Shown: positions 36,401-48,250, counted from the first letter of the stretch. The stretch: 64,000 nt of DNA from Armatimonadota bacterium (GCA_031460175.1 JAVKGW010000003.1:186001-250000), one strand, 5' to 3'. Notes: generated by a model from the sequence alone, not told the origin. Numbers and translations are program-made.

Positions 36401-38186
36401 GCCCCCGCTGCAGGAGGGCCTGGATCCGGCGTACGAGGAAGCAGGGAGCCTCCACCTCCACCCGCATCCCCTCTGGTCCGTCCCGGCGAGCCAGGACCCG
36501 GCCGTGTTCGTAGAGGGCGTGGAGGATTCCGGCCTGGGCGTACGGCACCTCCAGCGTGACCCGGGTGACGGGCTCCGGGAGGACCTGCTGGATTTTCAGG
36601 AGGAGGGCCTCCAGCCCGATGCCGTGGAGGGCGCTGATGGGAACCCCGCCCGTCTGGGCCGCGATGCGTTGCGCCTCGCCCGCGGGGAGGCGATCCGTCT
36701 TGTTGAGGGCGAGGACCGTGGGTTTTGCGCCCGCGCCCAGATCCGCCAGGATCTCCTCCACCACCCTCCGTTGCATCGGCCAGTCGGGATGCGAGACGTC
36801 CAGGACATGCACGAGCACGTCCGCCTCCGTCACCTCCTCCAGGGTGGCCCGGAAGGCCGCGATGAGCTGGGGCGGCAGCTTGCGGATGAACCCAACGGTG
36901 TCCACGAGGACCGCACTTCCTCCGCCGGGAAGCCGCACCCGACGGGCGGTGGGATCCAGGGTGGCGAAGAGCCTGTCCTCCACCAACACCCCCGCCCGGG
37001 TGAGGGCGTTGAGGAGCGTGGACTTGCCCGCGTTGGTGTAGCCTACCAGGGCCACCACGGGCATCCTGGCCTGCTTCCGGGCCCTCCGCTGGGTGCGCCG
37101 TACCCGGCTTAGGGTCGCGATCTCCCGCTGCAGGTCCGTGATCCGGGCCCGAATCCTCCGGCGGTCCGTCTCCAGCTTCGTCTCGCCCGGACCCCGGGTG
37201 CCGATCCCACCGCCCAGGCGGGAGAGCAAGACCCCTCTACCGGTCAGGCGCGGCAACAGGTACGTGAGCTGCGCGAGTTCCACCTGGAGGGCCCCTTCCC
37301 GGGTGCGGGCCCGATGGGCGAAGATGTCCAGCACCAGGGCGGTCCGATCCAGAACCTTGACTCCAAGCTCCTCCTCAAGGGTCCGCTGCTGGGCCGGGCT
37401 CAGCTCTTCATCGAAGATCACGAGATCCGCGGCCTCCAGCTCCACCAGGGACCGCAGTTCCCCCACCTTCCCCCTCCCGATCAGGGTCCCCGGATCCGGC
37501 CGGGCACGGGTCTGCAGCACCACGTCCACCACCTCCGCGCCCGCGGTCTCCGCGAGCCGCCGGAGCTCCTCCAAGGTCCCGTCCGTGGACCAACCGTCCC
37601 GACCGGGAACCTGCAGGCCCACCAGGATGGCCCGTTCCACCCTCCGATCTTCCTCCGGATCGCCCGGCAGACGGCGGAGGGCAGCCTCTGCGGATCGGAT
37701 CCGCTCCGTGCTCCGCACGGTCTCCAACTCCTCCAGGGCGAGCGGTCCTTCCACGCGGGGTCCCCGGTGGTCCAGAAAACTCACCCACGCCTCCGTGGGC
37801 GTGCCCTTCCGGTGTCCCACGGTGACCAGCAGGTCCAATCGGACGCGCTCCAATAGGTCGAGGTCGGATTCCGTGGGTTCCGAGAGGGCCTGATTGTAGG
37901 CGAGCACCAACCGCAGGCCACAGAGCAAGCCCTTGCGCCGCCCCCGCAGCCGTTCCTCCAGGCCCGGCCAGCTGCGCCCCACGAGCCCGTACACCACGGT
38001 GCCGTGACGGCTCACCAGAACCCCCACCTCCCGCTGCATCCGGTGGGCGAGGGAGGCCAGCTGCCGGGCCAGCTCCGGGGGACAGGCGAGATCCTCCCGC
38101 ACCACGAAGGTGCGGAGCCGGCTGAGCTCCTGGCGGATGGAGGGGCTCAACCTGGGCGGGACCCCGAGGAGGAACGGCAGCCGCAC
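36339..38186 (-). CDS. hflX: GTPase HflX with N-terminal extension
   Basis: HflX is a ribosome-binding GTPase that splits stalled 70S ribosomes. The HflX N-domain ([31 protein letters not shown]) and GTPase motifs ([24 protein letters not shown]) are clear. At 615 residues it is about 180 longer than E. coli HflX; the extra N-terminal domain ([16 protein letters not shown]) is also known from other long HflX proteins. The C-terminus runs 62 bases into antisense lexA. It follows dapL by one base. Confidence 0.93.
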   Translation of the reverse strand: MRLPFLLGVPPRLSPSIRQELSRLRTFVVREDLACPPELARQLASLAHRMQREVGVLVSRHGTVVYGLVGRSWPGLEERLRGRRKGLLCGLRLVLAYNQALSEPTESDLDLLERVRLDLLVTVGHRKGTPTEAWVSFLDHRGPRVEGPLALEELETVRSTERIRSAEAALRRLPGDPEEDRRVERAILVGLQVPGRDGWSTDGTLEELRRLAETAGAEVVDVVLQTRARPDPGTLIGRGKVGELRSLVELEAADLVIFDEELSPAQQRTLEEELGVKVLDRTALVLDIFAHRARTREGALQVELAQLTYLLPRLTGRGVLLSRLGGGIGTRGPGETKLETDRRRIRARITDLQREIATLSRVRRTQRRARKQARMPVVALVGYTNAGKSTLLNALTRAGVLVEDRLFATLDPTARRVRLPGGGSAVLVDTVGFIRKLPPQLIAAFRATLEEVTEADVLVHVLDVSHPDWPMQRRVVEEILADLGAGAKPTVLALNKTDRLPAGEAQRIAAQTGGVPISALHGIGLEALLLKIQQVLPEPVTRVTLEVPYAQAGILHALYEHGRVLARRDGPEGMRVEVEAPCFLVRRIQALLQRGLSGGDEGGPPPSPRSPLPWI

Positions 38187-38187
38187 C

Positions 38188-39342
38188 CTAGCCCACCCGC
38201 TGCAGCCGGCTCAGGGCCTCACGCAGGCGGTGGTCCGGAACCGTGAGGGACAGGCGCACGTACCCTTCCCCTCCCTCCCCGTAGCCGATCCCGGGGGTCA
38301 GCAGCACACCCGTCTGGTCCAGGACCCGAGCCGCGAAGTCCACGGAGCGGAATCCCTCCGGCACCCGCGCCCACAGGTAGAAGGTGGCCCGGGGCTTCGC
38401 AAGCCGCCAGCCCGCCTCTTGGAGGGCCGCCACCGCGAGATCCCGCCGGGCCTGGTAGATCCGCACCCGCTCCCGCACGGGCCCCTCTGGACCCCGGAGG
38501 GCGGCCTCCCCGGCCCGCTGGATGGCCACGAACACCCCGCTGTCCAGGTGGGTCTTCAGCTTCGCGAGGGCGGCCACCACCTCCGCGTTCCCGCACACAA
38601 ATCCCAGCCGCCATCCGGTCATGCAGAACGTCTTCGAGAGGGAGTGGAATTCCACCCCCACTTCCCGGGCACCCCGCACCTGCAGGAAGGAAGGGGGCTG
38701 GTAGCCGTCGTAGGCGATCTCGGAGTAGGAGTTGTCGTGAGCCACCACGATGCCGTACTCCCGGGCAAACCGGACCACTTCCTCGAATACCCCCAGATCC
38801 GCGGTGGCGCCCGTGGGGTTGTTCGGGTAGTTCAAGAACAGCAGCCGCGCCCGGCGGGCGACCTCTGTCGGGACCGAGGCCAGATCGGGGAGCCAGCCCC
38901 GGTCGGGCCGCAGCCGTAACGGGTGCGGGATGCCGTCCGCGAGGAGCGTCGCGGTGCCGTACACGGGATACCCGGGATCCGGCACCAGCACCACGTCCCC
39001 CGGGTTGACCAGGGCCCAAGGGAGGTGCGCGATCCCTTCCTTGGAGCCGATGAGGGCCAGTACCTCCCGGTCGGGATCCAAGGTCACGCCGAACCGCCGC
39101 GCGTACCAGGCGGCCACGGCCTCCCGGAACCCCCGGGTGCCCGCATACGGCGGGTACGGATGGGTGGCGGGGTCCATGACCGCCTCCTGGAGGGCACGCA
39201 CGATGTGATCCGGGGTGGGGAGGTCCGGATCCCCCACCGCGAGGCTCACCACCTCCACCCCTTCCCGCTCCAGCTCCTCCTTCCGGCGATCCAGGTCCGC
39301 GAAGAGGTAGGGCGGGATCCGCTGCAGTCGTCGGGACTCCAT
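38188..39342 (-). CDS. dapL: class I/II aminotransferase, likely LL-diaminopimelate aminotransferase
   Basis: A 384-residue PLP enzyme; DapL converts tetrahydrodipicolinate to LL-diaminopimelate in one step. The start RRLQRIPPYLFADLDRRK, the IGSKEGIAHLPWALVNPGD segment, NYPNNPTGA, and the PLP lysine in SLSKTFCMTGWRLGF agree with the DapL branch. ATG 39342 follows GGAGGCGGAG; a GTG 9 codons upstream, overlapping the miaA stop, is less likely. An aspartate- or alanine-type aminotransferase is the alternative, since the branches are close. Confidence 0.78.
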   Translation of the reverse strand: MESRRLQRIPPYLFADLDRRKEELEREGVEVVSLAVGDPDLPTPDHIVRALQEAVMDPATHPYPPYAGTRGFREAVAAWYARRFGVTLDPDREVLALIGSKEGIAHLPWALVNPGDVVLVPDPGYPVYGTATLLADGIPHPLRLRPDRGWLPDLASVPTEVARRARLLFLNYPNNPTGATADLGVFEEVVRFAREYGIVVAHDNSYSEIAYDGYQPPSFLQVRGAREVGVEFHSLSKTFCMTGWRLGFVCGNAEVVAALAKLKTHLDSGVFVAIQRAGEAALRGPEGPVRERVRIYQARRDLAVAALQEAGWRLAKPRATFYLWARVPEGFRSVDFAARVLDQTGVLLTPGIGYGEGGEGYVRLSLTVPDHRLREALSRLQRVG

Positions 39343-39365
39343 CTCCGCCTCCGTCGAGATCCGCG

Positions 39366-40304
39366 TCACCGGATGGCGAGTCCTTCCCTCGCCTCCACAA
39401 GGAACCATTCGACGATGCGCTCCGCGGCTTCCTCCGGCCGGAGGGCCGTGACGTCCAGCCACCGGATGCGGGCTTCCGCCCGGAACCAGATGAGCTGGCG
39501 GCGGGCATAGCGGCGGGTGTTGCGGCGCCACCGCCGGATCGCCTCCGTCCAGCTCAGCTCCCCGCGCAGGTACGCCGCGATCTCCCGGTAGCCCAGGGAC
39601 TGGAGGGCGGGCGCGGAGGGAGGCACGTCCTCTTCCAGCAGTCTGCGCACCTCCTCCACGAACCCCGCTTGCAGCTGCTCGTCGATGCGGCGGTCGATCC
39701 GGGCATCGAGCACGCGGCGATCCATGGTGAGGCCCACCCGCAGGGAGGGTTCCTCCGGTCCCCGGGCCTGCACCCGGCTGGGCGGCACGCCCAGGTGGTG
39801 CCAGATCTCCAGGGCACGGACGAGGCGCCGGAGGTTCGTGGGATGGATCCGGGCGGCACTTTCCGGATCCACCTCCCTCAGCCGCGCATGGAGCACCCCG
39901 GGGTGGCGGCGCTCCTCCTCTTCCAGCTGTTGGCGCAGTTCCCAGTCCGGGGGAACGGGAGGGATCCGCAGCCCGTCCAGCACCGCCCGGATGTAAAGCC
40001 CGGTCCCTCCCACCAGAAGCGGCACCCGGCCCCGGGCCCGGATCTGGGCTATGGCCTCCCGGGCCAGCCGCTGGAAAAGCTGCACCGTGAACACCTCATG
40101 GGGATCCGCCACGTCCAGGAGGTGGTGGGGGACCCGGGACCGCATCTCCCACGTGGGCTTTGCGGTTCCGATGTCCATGCCCCGGTACACGGTGCGGGAG
40201 TCCGCGCAGACGATCTCTCCCCCGATCCGCTCTGCCACCCGCACCGCGACCTCCGTCTTCCCCACCGCGGTGGGGCCCACAATGGCCAGGATGGGCAACC
40301 GCAT
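39366..40304 (-). CDS. miaA: tRNA dimethylallyltransferase
   Basis: MiaA adds the isopentenyl group to A37 of UNN-reading tRNAs, the step before MiaB. The 312 residues hold the P-loop VGPTAVGKTEVA, DSRTVYRGMDIGTAKP, VGGTGLYIRAVLDG, and QSLGYREIAAYL. ATG 40304 follows GGAGGCG. It is divergent from mutS; mutS-mutL-miaA clustering is common and miaB is also nearby. Confidence 0.95.
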   Translation of the reverse strand: MRLPILAIVGPTAVGKTEVAVRVAERIGGEIVCADSRTVYRGMDIGTAKPTWEMRSRVPHHLLDVADPHEVFTVQLFQRLAREAIAQIRARGRVPLLVGGTGLYIRAVLDGLRIPPVPPDWELRQQLEEEERRHPGVLHARLREVDPESAARIHPTNLRRLVRALEIWHHLGVPPSRVQARGPEEPSLRVGLTMDRRVLDARIDRRIDEQLQAGFVEEVRRLLEEDVPPSAPALQSLGYREIAAYLRGELSWTEAIRRWRRNTRRYARRQLIWFRAEARIRWLDVTALRPEEAAERIVEWFLVEAREGLAIR

Positions 40305-40363
40305 CGCCTCCATTTTAGCCCACGGAAGGAGAGGCCCGGGCATGGATCGAACACCTCATCGGT

Positions 40364-42949
40364 ATGGACACCCCCATGATGCGCCAGTACGAGGCCCTGC
40401 GCCGGGCCTATCCCGGGACCCTGCTGTTGTTCCGGCTCGGGGATTTCTACGAGCTGTTCGGAGAGGACGCGGTGGTCGCAAGCCGCGCGCTGGACCTCGT
40501 CCTGACCTCCCGGCCCGTGGCGAAGGGACGGCGCGTCCCCATGTGCGGGATCCCGCACCACGCCCTGGAAAGCTATCTCGCCCGGCTCGTGGAGGCGGGA
40601 TTCCGGGTGGCCATCTGCGAGCAGGTGGAGGACCCCAGAAAAGCCCGCGGGCTGGTGCGGCGGGAGGTGGTGCGGGTCGTTACCCCAGGCACCGTCACCG
40701 AGGAGGGCCTCCTTCCGCCCCGGGCCAACGTGTATGTGGGGGCGGTGTTGCACCGGATGGGGCGATGGGGGCTCGCCTTCGCGGATCTACTGACCGGGGA
40801 GTTCAGGATCCTCGAGCTGCCGGGCGCGGAAGGGATCTGGGAAGAGGTGGTCCGGAGGGAGATCCGGGAGCTGCTGTACCCCGAGGGCGAAAGCCTCCCG
40901 CCCTTCTCCGAATCCGCCTGTGCCCTCACCCCGTATCCCGCGTGGCGGTTCGACCCCGAGATCGCCCGGCAGGCCCTGTGCGAGCAGTTCCAGGTGCAGG
41001 GATTGGAAGGCTTCGGGTGTGCGGAGGTTCCCGTGGCCACCTGCGCGGCCGGTGCCCTGGTGCAGTACCTCCGGGAGACCCAGCGCAGCGAGCTCCGGCA
41101 CCTCCACCGGCTGCAGGTTGATCTTCGCGGGGAGACCCTCTTCCTGGACCCGGGCGCCATCCGGAGCCTGGAGCTCTTGGACCCCCTGTGGGCCCGGAAC
41201 CGGCAGGCTACCCTCCTGGGGGTCCTCGACCGGACGCGGACCCCTATGGGTGGCCGGCTGCTGCGCCAGTGGATCACGGCTCCCCTCCGGGACCCCGACC
41301 GCATCGGGGAGCGCCTGGACGCCACGGCGGACCTGCTGCGCTCGCCCGTCCGGTCCCGGATCCGGGAGGTCCTGGGGACGTGCGCGGACCTGGAACGGCT
41401 GGTGGGAAGATGCGGGCATGGGTCTGCGACCCCCCGGGACCTGGTGGCCCTCGGCCGCACCCTGCGGCAGGTGGCCGTCTTGCGGGAACTGCTGACAGAT
41501 CTCCGGAGCCGCCTGGTACGGGCGATTCGGGAGGATCTGGATCCGCATCACGAACTCGCGGAGCGCATCGAGCAGGCCCTGGTGCCGGACCCGCCCGCCA
41601 CCCTACGGGAGGGAGGACTCATCCGGGACGGATACGATCCGGAGCTGGACGCCCTCCGCCGGTCGGTACGGGAGGCGCAGGACTGGATCCGGAATCTCGA
41701 GGCCCGGGAGCGAGAACGCACGGGGATCAAGTCCTTGAAGGTGGGGTACAACCGGGTGTTCGGGTACTACATCGAGATCGGCCGGGCACATCGGGACCGC
41801 ATCCCTCCCCACTACGAGCGGCGGCAGACCCTGGTCGGCGCGGAGCGCTACGTGACTCCGGAGATGAAGGAGCACGAGGCCCTGATCCTCAACGCCCAGG
41901 AGCGGATGGCGGAGCGGGAGTTCGAGCTCTTCTGCAGGCTGCGGGAAGAGGTGGCCCGCTCCGGCCCCACCCTCCTGCGGACCGCCCGGGCCATGGCCAC
42001 CCTGGACGTGCTCTCCACCTTCGCGGAAGTGGCGGAGCTGTACGGATACACCCGGCCCGAGGTGGTGCCGGAGCCCGTGCTGGAGATCCGGGCGGGCCGG
42101 CATCCCGTAGTGGAGCGTGCCCTGCGGGAGGAGCGGTTCGTGCCCAACGACCTCCGGATGGACGCGAACCGGCGGATCGCCATCGTGACGGGCCCCAACT
42201 TCGCGGGGAAATCTACTTACCTGCGCCAGGTGGCCCTCATCGTGATCCTGGCCCAGATGGGCAGCTTCGTGCCCGCTGAATATGCCCGCGTGGGAGTGGT
42301 GGACCGGATCTTCACCCGCATCGGAGCCGCGGACGACATCGCCTCCGGCCGCAGCACGTTCCTCGTGGAGATGCAGGAGGTAGCGAACCTCCTGCACAAT
42401 GCCACTTGCCACAGCCTGGTGCTGCTGGACGAGGTGGGTCGGGGGACCGCCACCTACGACGGGCTCAGCATCGCGTGGGCGGTGGTGGAATACCTGTGGA
42501 AACACCGGAAAGCCCGGGTCCTGTTCGCCACCCACTACCACGAGCTGACGGAGCTCGCGGAGCGACTCCCGGGGGTGTTCAACCTGAACGTGATGGTCCG
42601 GGAGGAACACGACCGCATCGTGTTCCTCCACCGGGTGGCGGAAGGGGCTTCGGACCGCTCCTACGGCATCCACGTGGCGCGGCTTGCGGGCCTCCCGCGG
42701 GAGGTGGTGGCCCGGGCGGAGGAGATCCTGGCGCGCCTGGAAGGGGCCGGTGGGCGCAACCGCATCTCGCCGGGGCTGGAACAGCGGGTGGAGGCGGTCC
42801 AGACGACCCTTGCACTCCAATCTCCCTCCCCAGACCAGATCCCCGCGGGACGGGACGGGGGGGCAGAGAGGGGGAAACGCCCGCGGCTCCGGCGTCGCGC
42901 CATCGCCCGGCAGGCCTCCATCTTCCATGGGGAAGATCCAGGTCCTTGA
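40364..42949 (+). CDS. mutS: DNA mismatch repair protein MutS
   Basis: MutS recognises mismatches. The 861 residues include the Phe-x-Glu mismatch wedge in LGDFYELFGED, connector and lever domains, Walker A GPNFAGKSTYLRQ, Walker B LVLLDEVGRGT and the signature FATHYHELTEL. The ATG at 40364 has no visible SD sequence, but TPMMRQYEALR right after it is the normal MutS N-terminus, so the start is firm. Its end overlaps mutL by 23 bases. Confidence 0.96.
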   Translation: MDTPMMRQYEALRRAYPGTLLLFRLGDFYELFGEDAVVASRALDLVLTSRPVAKGRRVPMCGIPHHALESYLARLVEAGFRVAICEQVEDPRKARGLVRREVVRVVTPGTVTEEGLLPPRANVYVGAVLHRMGRWGLAFADLLTGEFRILELPGAEGIWEEVVRREIRELLYPEGESLPPFSESACALTPYPAWRFDPEIARQALCEQFQVQGLEGFGCAEVPVATCAAGALVQYLRETQRSELRHLHRLQVDLRGETLFLDPGAIRSLELLDPLWARNRQATLLGVLDRTRTPMGGRLLRQWITAPLRDPDRIGERLDATADLLRSPVRSRIREVLGTCADLERLVGRCGHGSATPRDLVALGRTLRQVAVLRELLTDLRSRLVRAIREDLDPHHELAERIEQALVPDPPATLREGGLIRDGYDPELDALRRSVREAQDWIRNLEARERERTGIKSLKVGYNRVFGYYIEIGRAHRDRIPPHYERRQTLVGAERYVTPEMKEHEALILNAQERMAEREFELFCRLREEVARSGPTLLRTARAMATLDVLSTFAEVAELYGYTRPEVVPEPVLEIRAGRHPVVERALREERFVPNDLRMDANRRIAIVTGPNFAGKSTYLRQVALIVILAQMGSFVPAEYARVGVVDRIFTRIGAADDIASGRSTFLVEMQEVANLLHNATCHSLVLLDEVGRGTATYDGLSIAWAVVEYLWKHRKARVLFATHYHELTELAERLPGVFNLNVMVREEHDRIVFLHRVAEGASDRSYGIHVARLAGLPREVVARAEEILARLEGAGGRNRISPGLEQRVEAVQTTLALQSPSPDQIPAGRDGGAERGKRPRLRRRAIARQASIFHGEDPGP

Positions 42950-44585
42950 GCAGTGGCTGGCGGACCGCATCGCCGCGGGCGAGGTGGTGGAACGCCCTGC
43001 CTCCGCGGTGAAGGAACTGGTGGAGAACGCCCTGGACGCGGGTGCCCGGACGATCACGGTGGAGATCGAGGAGGGCGGGTTCCGGCTCATCCGGGTGACG
43101 GACGACGGAGAGGGCATGGACCCCCAGGATGCGGTGCTTGCCCTCCGGCGGTTCGCCACCAGCAAGATCACCTCCCCCGACGACCTGCACCGTATCGTCA
43201 CCCTGGGGTTTCGGGGGGAGGCCCTTCCCAGCATCGCCGCGGTGTCCCACCTGGAACTCGTGACCTCCGACGGAATCCGGGGCACCCGGGTACGGACGGA
43301 GGCGGGAAGGATCGTGGGCGTGGAGGAGGTGGGCTCCGGACGAGGGACCGTGGTTACCGTGCGCCGTCTGTTCTACAACACCCCGGCCCGTCGGAACTTC
43401 CTGAGATCCGTCTCCCGCGAGGCCGCCCTCTGCCTGGAGGCGGTGGAGCGGCACGCCCTGGCGCACCCGGAGGTGGCCTTCCGCGTGATCCGGGACGGCG
43501 AGGAGGTCCTGTGGTGCCCGGCTTCCGACCCCCTGGAGCGGGCTGCCCGGGTGCTTCGGGTGCCCAGCGATCGGCTCATCCCCATCCCCGAACTGCCCCG
43601 GGAGGTGCGGGTGGCCGGATTCGTGGGTTCCCCGGAGATCGCCCGGCGCAGCCGCACGGGACAGCACTTCTACGTAAACCGCCGGCCCGTGCACAGCGCG
43701 CTCGTGGCCCGGGCGGTGGAGCAGGGCGCGCATACCCTGATCCCCACGGGGCACCACCCAGTGTGCGCGGTGTTCGTCTTCCTGCCCCCGCTCGCCGTGG
43801 ACCCCAACGTGCACCCCCGCAAGCTGGAGGTGCGATTCGCCGAGGAGGACCGGGTCTTCCGGGCCGTGGAAGCCGCGGTGCGGGAGGCCTATCGTTCCCG
43901 TCCCCTGACCCGCATCCCCGAAGGACCCCGTACGGAGACCCAACCGGGAAGCCTTCCCGTCCGGGAGCCCGCGGTGCCCTGGACCCCGGAACCCCGCCGG
44001 GCGCGGCCGGTGCCCTCCTCCCTCCGGGTTCTGGGACAGGTCCTGCGGACGTACATCGCGGCGGAGTCCGGGGAAGGCCTGGTGCTCATCGACCAGCATG
44101 CGGCGCACGAGCGGGTGCTGTACGAGCGGCTGCAGCGGCGGATGGAGCCGGGAGGGGCAGCCCAGATCTTGGCGGTCCCGCTGTCCGTGGAGCTCAGCAG
44201 CGGGGAGGCGCAGCTGGCAGAAGAACTCTCCGAAGGGCTCCGGGAAGCGGGGTTTCTCCTGGAGCCCTTCGGCAGAAACACCTATCTGGTGCGGGCCGTC
44301 CCCGCGGTTGCCCGGAATGCCGCCGCGGACCTCCTCCGGGCCTGCCTCAAAGACCTCCTGGAGGGCCCCCGGATCCGCTCCGTGGAGGACGCCGTGGACC
44401 GGATGCGGATCGCGGTGGCCTGCCACAGTGCGGTGCGGGCGGGGGAGGCGCTCACCCAGGCGGAGATGGAGGCCCTGGTGGCGGACCTCCTGCGGTGCCG
44501 GGATCCCTACACCTGCTTCCACGGCCGGCCCACCCTGGTGGTGGTGCCGCGGGAGCGGCTGGAGGGATGGTTCTTGCGCCGCTAG
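42927..44585 (+). CDS. mutL: DNA mismatch repair protein MutL, endonuclease type
   Basis: MutL couples mismatch recognition to strand cutting. The 552 residues show the GHKL ATPase motifs (VKELVENALDAGA, DDGEGM, TSKI, GFRGEALPSIAAV) and a C-terminal domain with DQHAAHERVLYE, the metal-binding endonuclease motif DQHAxxExxxxE, plus ACHSAVRAGE and CFHGRP. This is the nicking form found in bacteria without MutH. The ATG lies 23 bases inside mutS, so the two are co-translated. Confidence 0.95.
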   Translation: MGKIQVLEQWLADRIAAGEVVERPASAVKELVENALDAGARTITVEIEEGGFRLIRVTDDGEGMDPQDAVLALRRFATSKITSPDDLHRIVTLGFRGEALPSIAAVSHLELVTSDGIRGTRVRTEAGRIVGVEEVGSGRGTVVTVRRLFYNTPARRNFLRSVSREAALCLEAVERHALAHPEVAFRVIRDGEEVLWCPASDPLERAARVLRVPSDRLIPIPELPREVRVAGFVGSPEIARRSRTGQHFYVNRRPVHSALVARAVEQGAHTLIPTGHHPVCAVFVFLPPLAVDPNVHPRKLEVRFAEEDRVFRAVEAAVREAYRSRPLTRIPEGPRTETQPGSLPVREPAVPWTPEPRRARPVPSSLRVLGQVLRTYIAAESGEGLVLIDQHAAHERVLYERLQRRMEPGGAAQILAVPLSVELSSGEAQLAEELSEGLREAGFLLEPFGRNTYLVRAVPAVARNAAADLLRACLKDLLEGPRIRSVEDAVDRMRIAVACHSAVRAGEALTQAEMEALVADLLRCRDPYTCFHGRPTLVVVPRERLEGWFLRR

Positions 44586-44606
44586 GTCTTGATGTGCCCT
44601 CCGGAT

Positions 44607-45941
<1,335 letters not shown>

Positions 45942-46034
45942 GGATCCTCCTCCGCTCCCGAAGAAATCTTACACGGCCCCGGGGGAGCGGATCGAGGGCA
46001 TCCGGAGAAACCGAGCCCCGCCAGGAGGAGTTCT

Positions 46035-46056
46035 GAAACGTTTAGCGAACCGTTTC
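46035..46056. promoter_or_regulatory. LacI-family operator abutting the regulator start
   Basis: The arms GAAACG and CGTTTC are separated by 10 bases, with near-symmetric inner bases (GTTTAGCGAAC), a layout common for LacI-family sites. It ends three bases before the ATG of the LacI-type gene, so binding there would block its expression directly. Confidence 0.55.
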
Positions 46057-46059
46057 ACC

Positions 46060-47052
46060 ATGGCCACCATCAAGGACGTGGCGCGGCTTGCCGGGGTCTC
46101 CCCGGCCACGGTCTCCGCGGTGATCAACAACAGCGCGTTCGTGAGCCCGGCTCTGCGCCACCGGGTAGAGCGGGCCATCCAGACCCTGGACTACCACCCC
46201 AACGCCCTGGCCCGGGGGTTGAAGACGCGCCGCACCCACACCCTCGCCCTGCTGGTCTCCGACATCCGCAACCCCTTCTACACCGCCCTCGTGCGTGGGG
46301 TGGAGGACGTGGCCCGGGAGCACGGGTACACGGTGATCTTGGGGAACACCGACCGGAGGCCCCAGAAGATCCAGCGTTACCTCAGCACCCTGGTAGGCCG
46401 CCGGGCGGAGGGGGTGATCCTCACCCACGTGATCCCCCGGAGCCACCTGGAGGCCCTGCGGCGCCAGGGCCTCCAGGTGGTGTTCGTGGACGTCCGTCCC
46501 CGGCCCCTCTACGCGGATGCGGTGGTGGTGAACAACGAGGAGGCCGCCCGGGAAGCGGTACGGCACCTGGTGTCCCACGGGCGCCGACGGATCGGACTCC
46601 TGGGATTCCGCGCGGGGCTTTCCACGGGGGAGGAACGCCTGGCCGGCTACCGGGGGGCTCTCCAGGAAGCGGGGTTGCGGCCTACGGGGCTGGTGGTGCT
46701 CTCCCGGCTCTCCCTGGAACACGCCCAGGAGGCCGCCCGGGACCTACTCCGGCGGAGACCCGACGGGGTCTTCGCGGCCAACAACACCATGGTGCTGGCG
46801 GTCCTGCGGGCGGCCCGGGAGCTCGGCCTCCGGGTCCCGCAGGACTGTGCCCTGGTGGGGTTCGACGACGTCGAGTGGATGTCCGTGGCGGAGCCACCGG
46901 TGACCACCGTGGTCCAGCCCATGTACGAGCTGGGGGCCACCGGGGCCCGGTGCCTGCTGGATCGCCTGCGGGAGGGAGGAACCCGGGAGCCGCGGCTGGA
47001 GGTGCTCCGCGCGGACCTCGTGATCCGACGCTCGTGCGGGTGTGAGGGCTAA
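46060..47052 (+). CDS. LacI family sugar-responsive repressor
   Basis: A 330-residue regulator: the N-terminal helix-turn-helix and hinge (TIKDVARLAGVSPATVSAVINNS, ARGLKTRRT) and the periplasmic-binding-like effector domain (VSDIRNPFYTALVRGVED, GFDDVEWM) ending RRSCGCEG. ATG 46060 directly follows the operator and has no SD sequence, suggesting a leaderless message. The longer frame starting at 45940 has 40 extra residues without family match. It heads the sugar operon and probably controls it; the inducer is unknown. Confidence 0.9.
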   Translation: MATIKDVARLAGVSPATVSAVINNSAFVSPALRHRVERAIQTLDYHPNALARGLKTRRTHTLALLVSDIRNPFYTALVRGVEDVAREHGYTVILGNTDRRPQKIQRYLSTLVGRRAEGVILTHVIPRSHLEALRRQGLQVVFVDVRPRPLYADAVVVNNEEAAREAVRHLVSHGRRRIGLLGFRAGLSTGEERLAGYRGALQEAGLRPTGLVVLSRLSLEHAQEAARDLLRRRPDGVFAANNTMVLAVLRAARELGLRVPQDCALVGFDDVEWMSVAEPPVTTVVQPMYELGATGARCLLDRLREGGTREPRLEVLRADLVIRRSCGCEG

Positions 47053-47056
47053 CCGG

Positions 47057-48187
47057 ATGTCCAACGCCGCGCTCGCCAGTCTGGACCGCTGGCTTGACCG
47101 CGGCATCCTGCCGCTTCGGCCCACGTATGTGCGCCGGTTTTACCCGGACGGGGGGCGCCTGGGGTTGAGGACCCGGACGGGGGGAGCCCTCCATCCGCGC
47201 CGGCGTTTTTGGAAGCCCGAACGCTGGATCGCCTCCTGCGTTCCGGCCACCAACCCCTCCCCCGTACCGGACGAGGGGATCAGCTTCCTGGCGTTCCGGA
47301 CACCGCTCAGCTGGCCACAGGCGCTCCGTCTGCGCGGGGAGCGGATCCTGGGACCCCGCCACTTCGCCGCGTACGGACCCGACTTCCCGGTCCTTACGAA
47401 GCTGCTCGACCCCGGAGAGCCCATCGCGTTCCATTTCCATGCCCGGGACGAGGACGTCTGGCAGGACCCGGCCCGGTTCGGCCACCGGTTCGGCAAAGAC
47501 GAGGCGTACTACTTCCTCGACGCCCCCAAAGGCCCGGTCCCCTACACCCACGTGGGCCTTTACCCCGGGGTCACGCTCCGCACCCTGCTCCAGGCCATCC
47601 ACCAAGGCCGGGAGCGGACCCTGGAGCTCTCCCCGGTGGTGCATCAGCGGATCGGGGAAGGGTTCTTCGTGCCGGCCGGCGTCCCCCACCGCCCGGGGAC
47701 CGCCCTCACCCTGGAGATCCAGCAGCCCTCGGACGTGTATACCCTGCTGGAGACCACCGCGGGCGGAACCCCCCTGAGGCCCGAACAGATCCATCCCGGC
47801 TTCCCGCACCTGGAGGAGGCTCTGAGGCGATTGGACTTCGAGGCCGCGTGCGCACCGGACCTGCTGGAGCGGAATCGCCTCGCTCCGGAGGGGATCACCC
47901 ACGCCCGGGGCGGGGAGGAGGCGTGGATCTTCCCCCCAAGGCTCCGGAAGTTCAGCGGCAAGCGGTTGGTGGTCCGGAAGCGGTTCGAGAGCGTAGAGCA
48001 GGCACCGTATGCCCTCTTCGTGTGGCGCGGGCAGGGCCGGCTCCTGGGATATCCCCTCCGCCCGGGAACGGAGTGGTTCGTGACCGCGGAAGCGGCATGC
48101 CGTCCGCATCTCTTCGAGGCAGAGGAGACCCTGGAGGTGTTCAAGCTGTTCGGGCCCGATCCACAGACCTACGGACGAAGGGGGTGA
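47057..48187 (+). CDS. mannose-6-phosphate isomerase-like cupin protein
   Basis: A 376-residue protein related to class I phosphomannose isomerases. The cupin metal site is visible in AFHFHARDEDVWQ, GKDEAYYFLD and FVPAGVPHRPG, and a second cupin-like half follows. Catalytic identity is uncertain because the usual Arg motif of ManA is not evident. The ATG at 47057 has GAGGG eight bases upstream; a GTG at 47042 overlapping the lacI stop is the alternative. It sits between the regulator and the transporters, so it likely isomerises a sugar or sugar phosphate. Confidence 0.7.
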   Translation: MSNAALASLDRWLDRGILPLRPTYVRRFYPDGGRLGLRTRTGGALHPRRRFWKPERWIASCVPATNPSPVPDEGISFLAFRTPLSWPQALRLRGERILGPRHFAAYGPDFPVLTKLLDPGEPIAFHFHARDEDVWQDPARFGHRFGKDEAYYFLDAPKGPVPYTHVGLYPGVTLRTLLQAIHQGRERTLELSPVVHQRIGEGFFVPAGVPHRPGTALTLEIQQPSDVYTLLETTAGGTPLRPEQIHPGFPHLEEALRRLDFEAACAPDLLERNRLAPEGITHARGGEEAWIFPPRLRKFSGKRLVVRKRFESVEQAPYALFVWRGQGRLLGYPLRPGTEWFVTAEAACRPHLFEAEETLEVFKLFGPDPQTYGRRG

Positions 48188-48250
48188 GAACGCAGAACTC
48201 CAAGCGCCCTCAAGCACCGAGAACACAGAGTCTGCGAGGGGGTGAATCAC

